Assembly (NCBI GenBank): GCA_017466805.1
Contig: JAFTTN010000003.1
Coordinates: 1 to 46,639, forward strand
DNA: 46,639 nt
Reading direction: 5' to 3'
DNA from: Clostridia bacterium
Lineage (GTDB): Bacteria; Bacillota; Clostridia; Oscillospirales; CAG-382
Positions 6,836-15,544 of the stretch are shown here, one piece after another; the stretch's first letter is position 1, and every line of letters starts with the position of its first letter. The notes under the pieces are model-generated. The model was not told where the DNA came from, made no database searches, and was given only the letters and a program-made list of their open reading frames with translations. A program made the translations under genes and the position numbers.

Positions 6836-6866
6836 TAAAATAGCATAATTTGGAAGGAATTTTCGA

Positions 6867-9011
6867 ATGGACATAATTGCAAAAATCGCAGAGGAACTTA
6901 AAATAAAAAGAACGCAGGTCGAGGCGGCAGTTAACCTTATCGACGAGGGCAACACGATTCCCTTTATCGCGCGGTACCGCAAGGAAGCAACCGGCTCGCT
7001 CGATGATGAAAAGCTGCGCGAGCTTGGTGAAAAGCTCGAATTTTACCGCGCTCTCGATACACGCCGTGCCGACGTAAGACGTCTTATCGACGAGCAGGGT
7101 AAGCTCACCGAAGAGCTTATCGAGGCTATTGAAAACGCACAAACCCTTTCGGAATTAGAGGATATTTACCGCCCCTACCGTCCCAAGCGCAGAACCCGCG
7201 CAAGCATTGCGGCGGAAGCCGGCCTTACTCCTTTGGCAGAGCTTATGCTCGAGCAGAAAAAAGAGGTTGATATAGCTGCAGAGGCGGAAAACTATCTTAA
7301 CCCCGAAAAGAAGATAAACACCGTTGCCGACGCGTTGAACGGCGCAAAGGATATTATCGCCGAGCGCGTTTCGGACAACGCCGATTTCAGAAAATGGATA
7401 CGCGAATATACATATAAGCACGGCAATATCGTTTCCAAGGCAAAAACCGAGGAGGACAGCGTCTATAGGCTGTATTACGATTATACCGAGCCGCTTTCGA
7501 AAATGCCGTCGCACCGCGTTCTTGCTGTCGACAGAGGCGAAAAGGAAGGCATTCTTTCGGTAAAGGTCGAGGTAGATAAGGATAAAATATTCGATTATCT
7601 GCGCGGACAGATGCTTTCCGCACGCGAATGCTCGAGCACCGACTACGTGCGCGAGGCGACCGACGATGCATACGAACGCCTTATCGCACCCTCGGTACAG
7701 ACCGAAATGCGCAACACGGTTACCGCTAACGCGCAGGAGCAGGCGATACGCGTGTTCGGCGAAAACCTAAAAAATCTGCTTATGCTGCCCCCCGTTCGCG
7801 GCAAGGTGGTTATGGGCTTCGACCCCGCATACAGAACCGGCTGTAAGATTGCAATAGTCGATGAATTCGGCGACGTGCTCGATACCACCGTGGTATATCC
7901 CACCCCGCCCCAAAACAAGCAGGACGAGGCAAAGGCAAAGCTAAAAGCGCTTATTAACAAGCACAAGGTAGATATAATCTCGATCGGCAACGGCACGGCT
8001 TCGAAGGAAAGCGAAATTTTCGTTGCCGGAATGATAAAGGAAATCGAACGCCCGGTAAGCTATATTATGACCAACGAGGCGGGCGCTTCGGTATATTCGG
8101 CAAGTAAGCTTGCAAGCGAGGAATTTCCGCAGTTCGACGTTTCGCTTCGTAGTGCGGTTTCTATCGCAAGACGCTTGCAGGATCCGCTTGCAGAGCTTGT
8201 AAAAATCGACCCGAAGGCTATCGGCGTCGGTCAGTATCAGCACGATATGGAGCAAAAGGCGCTCGATAATTCGCTTGCGGGCGTGGTTGAATCCTGCGTT
8301 TCGGGCGTTGGTGCCGACCTTAACACCGCGTCGGTCAGCCTGCTTTCGCATATCGCGGGGATAAACTCCAAAATAGCAAAAAGCATTTACGAATACCGCA
8401 CCACCGTTTCGCGCTTTAAAACCAGAAGCGAGCTTTTGAAGGTAAAGGGTATCGGCGAAAAGGCTTATAAGCAGTGCGTTGGCTTCCTTCGCGTGCCCGA
8501 AAGCCGCGAGGTGCTCGATAACACCGCGGTCCACCCCGAAAGCTACGAGGCGGCTTATTCGTTGCTAAAGCTGCTTGGCTACACGCGTGAGGACGTTAGC
8601 GAGCGCAAGCTTCAAGAGCTTCCCAAAAAGGTCGAGGAAAAGGGCGATGCAAAAATTGCTTCCGAGCTCGGTATCGGCGTTCCCACGCTTAACGATATCG
8701 TTTCCGAGCTTTTAAAGCCGGGCCGCGACCCGCGTGACGAGCTTCCGCCCCAGATATTGCGTACCGATGCGATGGATATTTCCTCGCTTAAGACGGGTAT
8801 GGAATTCGTCGGCACGGTTCGTAACGTTGCCGATTTCGGCGCGTTTGTCGATATCGGCGTGCATCAGGACGGATTGGTGCATATTTCCAAGCTTTCCAAC
8901 CGCTTCGTTAAGCGCGCAAGCGACGTCGTAAAGGTCGGCGATATTATTAAAGTGCGGGTAATCGACGTTGACGTTGCAAAAAAACGCATTTCTCTTGAAA
9001 AAATCAACTAA
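6867..9011 (+). CDS. tex: Tex-family RNA-binding transcription accessory protein
   Basis: 714 residues, the usual length for Tex/YhgF. Domains in order: Tex-like helical N-terminus with IDEGNTIPFIARYRKEATG (about 25-43), a YqgF/RNase H-like domain starting near 315 (GFDPAYRTGCKIAIVDEFG), tandem helix-hairpin-helix region with VKGIGEKAYKQCVGFLRVPE (about 525-545), and a C-terminal S1 RNA-binding domain (about 645-714, FVGTVRNVADFGAFVDIGVH). Tex binds nucleic acid and influences transcription and stress survival; no enzymatic activity is established. GGAAGG precedes the ATG. It is monocistronic, between its own promoter and that of gdhA. Confidence 0.95.
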   Translation: MDIIAKIAEELKIKRTQVEAAVNLIDEGNTIPFIARYRKEATGSLDDEKLRELGEKLEFYRALDTRRADVRRLIDEQGKLTEELIEAIENAQTLSELEDIYRPYRPKRRTRASIAAEAGLTPLAELMLEQKKEVDIAAEAENYLNPEKKINTVADALNGAKDIIAERVSDNADFRKWIREYTYKHGNIVSKAKTEEDSVYRLYYDYTEPLSKMPSHRVLAVDRGEKEGILSVKVEVDKDKIFDYLRGQMLSARECSSTDYVREATDDAYERLIAPSVQTEMRNTVTANAQEQAIRVFGENLKNLLMLPPVRGKVVMGFDPAYRTGCKIAIVDEFGDVLDTTVVYPTPPQNKQDEAKAKLKALINKHKVDIISIGNGTASKESEIFVAGMIKEIERPVSYIMTNEAGASVYSASKLASEEFPQFDVSLRSAVSIARRLQDPLAELVKIDPKAIGVGQYQHDMEQKALDNSLAGVVESCVSGVGADLNTASVSLLSHIAGINSKIAKSIYEYRTTVSRFKTRSELLKVKGIGEKAYKQCVGFLRVPESREVLDNTAVHPESYEAAYSLLKLLGYTREDVSERKLQELPKKVEEKGDAKIASELGIGVPTLNDIVSELLKPGRDPRDELPPQILRTDAMDISSLKTGMEFVGTVRNVADFGAFVDIGVHQDGLVHISKLSNRFVKRASDVVKVGDIIKVRVIDVDVAKKRISLEKIN

Positions 9012-9028
9012 AATATGCAATAATTCTA

Positions 9029-9057
9029 TTGCAATCCTGCAAAAAGAGTTGTATAAT
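9029..9057 (+). promoter_or_regulatory. Promoter of gdhA
   Basis: TTGCAA (9029-9034), 17-bp spacer, TATAAT (9052-9057), 41 bases ahead of the ATG; a full AGG ribosome site (CTCGGAGGT) follows. Confidence 0.75.
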
Positions 9058-9080
9058 AAGCCATTCTAATCGATAATTAA

Positions 9081-10445
<1,365 letters not shown>

Positions 10446-10490
10446 AGCTTTGCGTAGCGGCACATATCGAGGATTTCTGTAAAATCTATT

Positions 10491-10520
10491 AAAAAAGCTC
10501 GCCTTTTGGCGAGCTTTGGA
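10491..10520 (+). terminator. Terminator of gdhA
   Basis: AAGCTCGCC, TTTT loop, GGCGAGCTT at 10495-10516. The 301-bp interval 10446-10746 otherwise holds a weak second hairpin (AAAAAGCA...TGCTTTTT, 10541-10574) and the palindrome at 10685. Confidence 0.75.
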
Positions 10521-10684
10521 TTTAAAGGGAAACAACGGCTAAAAAGCATTTAATTCAGGGGGAGTGCTTTTTTGGCTTTTATGCTAAAAGCTTCGCAGTA
10601 ACGGCAGGGATTTGCTTGTTTATAGCAAAGGCTTGTGCAATTAAGGCGATTTTTGCCGCAATTTAGTGCATACGTCATCATAAT

Positions 10685-10700
10685 GAACGCATATGCGTTC
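10685..10700. promoter_or_regulatory. Perfect 16-bp palindrome, candidate operator
   Basis: GAACGCATATGCGTTC is its own reverse complement and lies 46 bases ahead of the XRE regulator start. An autoregulatory binding site is a reasonable inference; I could not place a clear -35/-10 pair around it. Confidence 0.5.
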
Positions 10701-10746
10701 GCGGAAAGGGTTATATAAGCATAAAATGAATTGGGGTGATAATATT

Positions 10747-10989
10747 ATGTACTTTCCTACACTTGACGCGGTCGCCGTTGGAAAGGTGATTGCGGATTTT
10801 AGGAAGAAACGTGGTGTATCACAGGAGGTATTAAGCGGTTTGGCTGATATAGGGCGCAGCCATTTAAGCGCCATTGAACGAGGGGAAAGAAAGCCGACTT
10901 TAGAAACGTTTTACCGTATCTGCTGTGCACTTGACGTTCGAATGAGCACCGTAATTGCAAAGCTCGAAGAAGAGCTCGGCGGTGTGTGA
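10747..10989 (+). CDS. Small XRE-family transcriptional regulator
   Basis: 80 residues from ATG at 10747, chosen because GGGGTG lies 8 bases upstream; the longer frame from 10693 adds an implausible basic leader. It is almost entirely one helix-turn-helix domain: IADFRKKRGVSQEVLSGLADIGRSHLSAIERGERKPTLETF pattern spanning residues 13-55, with the recognition helix around RSHLSAIERG. Such stand-alone XRE proteins act as dimeric repressors. No partner gene is adjacent; the palindrome upstream suggests autoregulation. A terminator overlaps its stop codon. Confidence 0.88.
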   Translation: MYFPTLDAVAVGKVIADFRKKRGVSQEVLSGLADIGRSHLSAIERGERKPTLETFYRICCALDVRMSTVIAKLEEELGGV

Positions 10990-11016
10990 AAAGGAGCATT
11001 ATGCTCCTTTTTTTCT
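10989..11016 (+). terminator. Terminator of the XRE gene
   Basis: AAAGGAGCAT pairs with ATGCTCCTTT, followed by a long T-run; the stem begins within one base of the stop codon. Confidence 0.85.
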
Positions 11017-11030
11017 TTTTGCTTTACGAT

Positions 11031-11059
11031 TTGACAATACGTAAAAGGTTTGGTATACT
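11031..11059 (+). promoter_or_regulatory. Promoter of the two-component operon
   Basis: TTGACA (11031-11036), 17-bp spacer, TATACT (11054-11059): 11 of 12 consensus positions. Transcription would begin near 11066, leaving only about 20 bases of leader. Confidence 0.8.
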
Positions 11060-11084
11060 AATATCGACGGGAGGTGTATTTGGC

Positions 11085-11765
11085 TTGAATATGAAAACTA
11101 TTGCGGTTATCGACGACGACGTATATATCGGCGATATGCTCGAGGAGCTTTTACGCAAGGAGGGCTATGACGTTTTGCGCGCCTATTCGGGTACCGAAGC
11201 GCTGTATATGCTCGGTTCGTCGACGCCCGATTTGATTCTGTTGGATTTAATGTTGCCCGGTCTTTCGGGCGAGGCGTTGTTGCCAAGCATAAAGGATATT
11301 CCGGTTATCGTGGTCAGTGCAAAGCTGGATATAGACAACAAGGTAGAGCTTTTGTTAAGCGGCGCGGTCGATTATATAACAAAGCCGTTCGACCCAAAAG
11401 AGCTTCTTGCGCGCATTGCGGTGCATTTAAGGCTTTCTGCCGCCAAGTCCGAGCAGGATTGCGGCGACGAATCCTTCGATTGCGGTATTCTTTTGGATAT
11501 GGCGGCGCGCGGCGTTTTTGTAAACGGGGTTGCGGTGCATCTTACCCGCACCGAATACGCGATATTAAAGCTTTTAATACAAAATCCCAACCAGGTTATA
11601 ACCAAATCGCTTTTGCTCGACCGTATCAGCCGCGATACTCCCGATTGCACCGAAAGCTCGCTGAAGGTGCATATTTCCAACCTGCACCGTAAGCTTCGCG
11701 ATGCCGGCGGCAGAGAATATATCGAATCGGTCTGGGGCATCGGCTTCAGGCTTATAAAGGGGTAA
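11085..11765 (+). CDS. OmpR/PhoB-family response regulator
   Basis: About 226 residues. The receiver domain has the acidic pair in IAVIDDD, the phospho-acceptor Asp in LILLDLMLPG, and the KPFD lysine loop (DYITKPFDPKELLARI). The C-terminal winged helix (about 130-226) ends in the typical SSLKVHISNLHRKLRD...VWGIGFRL. Start: TTG at 11085 lies 8 bases after GGGAGGTG, while ATG at 11091 is 14 bases away, so TTG is preferred, though ATG is possible. A longer frame from 10986 is excluded because it precedes the promoter. It is 2 bp from the kinase gene. Confidence 0.92.
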   Translation: MNMKTIAVIDDDVYIGDMLEELLRKEGYDVLRAYSGTEALYMLGSSTPDLILLDLMLPGLSGEALLPSIKDIPVIVVSAKLDIDNKVELLLSGAVDYITKPFDPKELLARIAVHLRLSAAKSEQDCGDESFDCGILLDMAARGVFVNGVAVHLTRTEYAILKLLIQNPNQVITKSLLLDRISRDTPDCTESSLKVHISNLHRKLRDAGGREYIESVWGIGFRLIKG

Positions 11766-11767
11766 AA

Positions 11768-12649
11768 ATGCAATATTTGGCTTGGATAACGGCGGCGTGT
11801 GCGGTTATTGCCGCATTGCTGCTTGCTGTTAAGCTGTATAAAACGCGGAAAGAATTGAAAAGCCTTTGCGAAGGCTTGGAAAAATCATTGCCGTTCGGCG
11901 AGGAAATTGCGTTCGACGGCGGCGATAAGCATATTAAACGAATAATTGCCGCGTTGAACAGGCAGCTTAACGAAATAGAGCGGATAAAGCGAAGCATCGA
12001 AGATGCCGACAGCGGTATGAAGGAGGCGATAGTTAATATATCGCACGACCTTCGCACGCCGCTCACTGCGATAAACGGCTATATTGCTCTGCTCGAGCGC
12101 GAGGAAAAGAGCGAAAGCGTTTCGCGTTATATTTCGCAAATCGAAAACCGCGTCGCTGCGATGACTGTGCTGATCGAGGAGCTTTTCGGCTATTCGCTTG
12201 TTGCCTCGGTGCGTGCAAGCTCGCCGAAGCCGGTCAATGTTTGCTCGGCACTCGAGGAATCGCTGGTTTCGTTTATCGGGGCGTTCGGTCAACGCGGCAT
12301 CACGCCCGAAATACGCTTGCCCTCGTCTGCCGTGTGGCGTGTTTGCGACGAGCAGGCGCTTGCGCGCGTGTTCGGCAACGTTATCGGCAACGCGGTTAAA
12401 TACAGCGAAAGTGATTTTTCGGTAACTATGACCGAGGATTGCGAAATCACCTTTAGCAACACCGCTTCATCGCTTAAAAATGCCGATATTTCGCGTCTTT
12501 TCGAGCGGTTTTATACCGCCGATGCCGAAAAAAGCTCGACAGGGCTGGGCTTGGCGATTGCAAAAACGCTCACTCTGCAAATGGGCGGCGATATATCTGC
12601 AGAATATAAAAACGAAAAATTAATAATACGTCTGAATTTTTGCAACTAA
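11768..12649 (+). CDS. Sensor histidine kinase
   Basis: 293 residues with one N-terminal membrane helix (residues 3-22) and almost no external domain, so the signal is probably sensed in the membrane or by a partner. The H-box NISHDLRTPLTAI places the phosphorylated His at residue 93. The N-box NVIGNAVKYS and the G-box SSTGLGLAIAKTL follow in the HATPase domain. It partners with the response regulator 2 bp upstream. The signal and target genes are unknown; the divergently facing lipoprotein across the shared terminator is not in the operon. Confidence 0.92.
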   Translation: MQYLAWITAACAVIAALLLAVKLYKTRKELKSLCEGLEKSLPFGEEIAFDGGDKHIKRIIAALNRQLNEIERIKRSIEDADSGMKEAIVNISHDLRTPLTAINGYIALLEREEKSESVSRYISQIENRVAAMTVLIEELFGYSLVASVRASSPKPVNVCSALEESLVSFIGAFGQRGITPEIRLPSSAVWRVCDEQALARVFGNVIGNAVKYSESDFSVTMTEDCEITFSNTASSLKNADISRLFERFYTADAEKSSTGLGLAIAKTLTLQMGGDISAEYKNEKLIIRLNFCN

Positions 12650-12678
12650 AAAGAGGTCTTGCGACCTCTTTTTAGTTG
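12643..12678. terminator. Bidirectional terminator containing both stop codons
   Basis: A perfect 16-bp stem CAACTAAAAAGAGGTC / GACCTCTTTTTAGTTG with a 4-base loop separates convergent genes. The TAA of the kinase gene lies in one arm and the TAA of the lipoprotein gene in the other, so both proteins end with the codons AAC TAA. Confidence 0.9.
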
Positions 12679-14408
12679 ACTGTAATTTGGGTAAATTGCC
12701 GTCCGTCCTCGGTAACGCCCTCTTCGTAAACCGCGCTTGCAGGGTAAATTACATTTTCGGAATTATAGGTGTTTAACGATTCGTTGTATACCGCGTTTCC
12801 GCTTTCGGCATAAATGCTTCCGCCTTCTACCGTTATTGCCCCCGCTTCTATTCCGTGGCTTTCGGGATAGGCGTGGTGGTCGGGCGCATCGTCGGATATT
12901 GCAAAGACCTTGCCGCTTTTTTGAATATATTCCGAGCAGGAAATGCCTTGGCTCGTGCCGAAAACGCCGTTACCTTTACCCGAAACGGCAAACAGCTCGC
13001 CGCTGCCGAATATTTCAAGTTTGCCGTTTATGCTTACGGCTTGCGAGAAATTTACAGAATCGTTTTTGCATTCAAGACGGTTTTCTCCCAACAGCTCGAT
13101 TTTAAGGCTGTGCGCGGAGGTTATAATCGTTTCGCTGCTGCTGAAATGTGATTCGGAAATACTGCCGCCGACAATATTTGCGTTGTTAAGTGTGAGTGTA
13201 TTACTTTCGCTGTTATAGCTTACACTGCCGTCGCCCAAAACGTCGTGCGAGTTTATTTTCGTTATACGTTTATCGCCTACCGAAATACCGTAATGACGTT
13301 CGTCGCCTTGTGTTATTTTTATATAGGGTTTTTCGAATATCTCGTTTCTCTCTGCCTTGAATGCGTTTTTGCCGCTTTCTCTTTCCGAAACGTATATATC
13401 GGCAAGGTAATATTCGCCATCGGCTGAATCGCGTATGCGTTCATCGATGTCAAAATAGTTTCCGTAGCAGACAGAAACGTTACCGCGCAAGGTTACCGCA
13501 CCGCTCCCGTTCACACAGATAGAGGGTGCCTCCCAATACGTAAAATAAATCGACGTAGACGAAGGTCCGTTATAAAACGAGGCAGGTGCTTCGGTAATTC
13601 CGCATATATCGACGTTGCTGTTATGCGAGAAGATATTTACTGCCTGTACGCCGTAGGAATAATTGTACTCTCCGCTTGATTCGGCATTGACCGAAAACGT
13701 TGTGCCGAGCGCTTCAACGCTGTCGGCATATACTCCGACAACCTCGTTTTTTCCTTGCAGGTCTATATCGACGCAAGTGTTGCGCAGGGTAAGGGCACCG
13801 TTGTTATCGATACCGCATACCGAAAATGCATTGCCGTTGCCCTTCGTGTATATTTCAAGGCTTCCGCCTTCTATCGTTATAGCTTGCTTGTATGCGGTGC
13901 GGATACCGAAGCAAAAGAAGAAGTCTATATCGGGAGTTTCTATAATTATTTCGCTTTTACCGTTTAATGCTATCGACAACGAACGCTCGCTGTATATTCC
14001 GTTTATAGATTCGATTTCTTCTGCGTCGGGCAGGGGAAGGGCTTGTATTTTTGCGTCGGTCAGCGTTAGATAAACGGTGTTTTCATCCTTGTTATATACC
14101 GCGCTTGCCGTGCCGTCGCCAAAGACGTCTGCTTGGTTTTCCTCGGTCACTAAAACGCCGCCGATAACAAGATAAGGAAAGCCCATTTCTTCATCAGGTA
14201 TGCTTTCATCAGACGTGTTTTCGTCGATAATTTCCGAACCCCCGCTCCCGCTCGTTTCCGGATTTGGAGCAGACGAGTCATCGCGCGGTGTATTCGAGCT
14301 TTCTGCGCCCGATTGCTCGGTCTGCGAAGCGGTCGTCATATCTTCGCTGCCGCAGCAGGCACAAAATATCAAGATGCAGGCAAGTAAGATTACAATAAAA
14401 CGTTTCAA
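12672..14408 (-). CDS. Large surface lipoprotein with repeated beta-helix-like domain
   Basis: About 578 residues from TTG at 14408 (GAGG lies 8 bases upstream; a GTG at 14417 would overlap that site). The leader MKRFIVILLACILIFCACCG ends in a lipobox-like FCAC, so a lipid-anchored Cys near residue 18 is likely. A Ser/Glu/Asp-rich linker (about 22-75) is followed by a repetitive beta region. Two divergent copies of one unit are visible: VIGGVLVTEENQADVFGDGT early, and ISVGDKRITKINSHDVLGDG near residue 375, each followed by an LTL-N/D-A strand. This matches carbohydrate-binding/beta-helix surface proteins (Cthe_2159-like) in general style. Ligand unknown. Confidence 0.75.
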   Translation of the reverse strand: MKRFIVILLACILIFCACCGSEDMTTASQTEQSGAESSNTPRDDSSAPNPETSGSGGSEIIDENTSDESIPDEEMGFPYLVIGGVLVTEENQADVFGDGTASAVYNKDENTVYLTLTDAKIQALPLPDAEEIESINGIYSERSLSIALNGKSEIIIETPDIDFFFCFGIRTAYKQAITIEGGSLEIYTKGNGNAFSVCGIDNNGALTLRNTCVDIDLQGKNEVVGVYADSVEALGTTFSVNAESSGEYNYSYGVQAVNIFSHNSNVDICGITEAPASFYNGPSSTSIYFTYWEAPSICVNGSGAVTLRGNVSVCYGNYFDIDERIRDSADGEYYLADIYVSERESGKNAFKAERNEIFEKPYIKITQGDERHYGISVGDKRITKINSHDVLGDGSVSYNSESNTLTLNNANIVGGSISESHFSSSETIITSAHSLKIELLGENRLECKNDSVNFSQAVSINGKLEIFGSGELFAVSGKGNGVFGTSQGISCSEYIQKSGKVFAISDDAPDHHAYPESHGIEAGAITVEGGSIYAESGNAVYNESLNTYNSENVIYPASAVYEEGVTEDGRQFTQITVN

Positions 14409-14505
14409 AAGGGACACCTCGCTTTCTGTATTTATTAAGACGTAAATAAAAGCGGTTTTGTCACATTAATTTTAAAAAAATTCAAAAAAGTTTTGTGGAG
14501 GGAGC

Positions 14506-14541
14506 ACGAGGGAGGAGCTTTTTTAAAAGTTCCTCCCTCGT
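14506..14541 (-). terminator. Hairpin between trxB and the lipoprotein gene
   Basis: ACGAGGGAGGA (14506-14516) pairs with TCCTCCCTCGT (14531-14541). In the leftward direction a T-rich stretch follows only after about 12 bases, so termination of trxB is likely but the structure is not canonical. Confidence 0.55.
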
Positions 14542-14558
14542 TTGCTTATGTATAAATA

Positions 14559-15470
14559 TTACTTATCCAAATAAGCGTTTGCCGCCAATGCTGCGGTTGC
14601 GCCGTCGGCGATTGCGGTTGCAATCTGGCGAACGCCTTTCGTGCGGCAGTCGCCCGCAACGAATATGCCCTCGGTTGCGGTGAGGCATTTTTCGTCGGAA
14701 ACGATATAGCCCCATTTGTCGCGCTCGGCAAGCCCTTCGGCGATAGCGGTGTCGGGAGCAAGTCCGATTGCGACGAAAACGCCCTCGAAGTTCATTTTGG
14801 TTTCCTCGCCGCTTGCGACGTTTTTGGCAACCAATCCGGTAAGCTCGCCGTTTTCGCTTATAAATTCGGTAACTACCGTGCCGAAAATTGCTTTAACGTT
14901 CGGCTTCGCCATTAACTGCTCGGCAAGGCGTTGCTCGCCGGTGAAATTATCGAGATTTTGTATAACCGTAACGCTCTTGCAGACGTCGGAAAGCAAAATT
15001 GCTTCCTGCAATGCAGAATTGCCGCCGCCGATAACCGCAATGCTTTTGCCTGCGTGGAATGCGCCGTCGCATACTGCGCAAAAAGAAATTCCGTTGCCGA
15101 TAAGGTCGGTTTCGCCCTTTACGCCCAAAAGCCTGTGCTTTGCACCGGTTGCGATAATAACAGCCTTCGCGCAATGCTCTCCACTATCGGTTTTAACCGT
15201 CTTTGTGCCGTCGGGGTTAAGAGTGATTGCTTCTACCTCCTCGAGCTCGACCTCTGCTCCCTGGGCGAGCGCCTGCTCGACAAGGCTATCGGCAAGCTCG
15301 GTGCCGGAAACCGAAATAAAGCCGGGGTAGTTTTCTATCTTGGGAGAAAAGGTCATCTGTCCGCCGAAGCTTGATTTTTCGAGAATAAGAACGCTTTTGT
15401 TGGCGCGCAACGCGTATATTGCGGCGGTAAGACCTGCGGGGCCTGCGCCTATGATTATAATATCGTACAT
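14559..15470 (-). CDS. trxB: Thioredoxin reductase
   Basis: 303 residues, a low-molecular-weight NADPH-dependent flavoenzyme. The FAD fold IIIGAGPAGLTAA starts at residue 5; the redox-active CAVC is at 131-134; the NADPH fold IAVIGGGNSALQEA follows at about 144; the C-terminal FVAGDCRTKGVRQIATA is the second FAD motif. It reduces thioredoxin- or glutaredoxin-like proteins. Its position directly downstream of nrdD, which carries its own redoxin domain, suggests that it supplies electrons to ribonucleotide reduction. AAAGGAAA precedes the ATG. A hairpin lies between nrdD and trxB, so co-transcription may be partial. Confidence 0.95.
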   Translation of the reverse strand: MYDIIIIGAGPAGLTAAIYALRANKSVLILEKSSFGGQMTFSPKIENYPGFISVSGTELADSLVEQALAQGAEVELEEVEAITLNPDGTKTVKTDSGEHCAKAVIIATGAKHRLLGVKGETDLIGNGISFCAVCDGAFHAGKSIAVIGGGNSALQEAILLSDVCKSVTVIQNLDNFTGEQRLAEQLMAKPNVKAIFGTVVTEFISENGELTGLVAKNVASGEETKMNFEGVFVAIGLAPDTAIAEGLAERDKWGYIVSDEKCLTATEGIFVAGDCRTKGVRQIATAIADGATAALAANAYLDK

Positions 15471-15492
15471 CTTTACATTTCCTTTTTTTATT

Positions 15493-15526
15493 TATAAACC
15501 CCCGAAAATTGCTTTCGGGGGTTTGT
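15493..15526 (-). terminator. Hairpin terminator between nrdD and trxB
   Basis: AAACCCCCGAAA pairs with TTTCGGGGGTTT (15496-15524) around a 5-base loop; an A/T-rich tract follows on both sides. Confidence 0.75.
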
Positions 15527-15544
15527 TTTGCGGTGGAGCTTTTT

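Noticed and set aside
10693-10746. N-terminal extension of the XRE regulator
   Set aside because: The extension is not like other XRE leaders, overlaps the palindrome, and the ATG at 10747 has a proper GGGGTG site.
10986-11084. N-terminal extension of the response regulator
   Set aside because: The extra residues are translated from the upstream terminator and the promoter of the operon itself, so they cannot be part of the mRNA's coding region.
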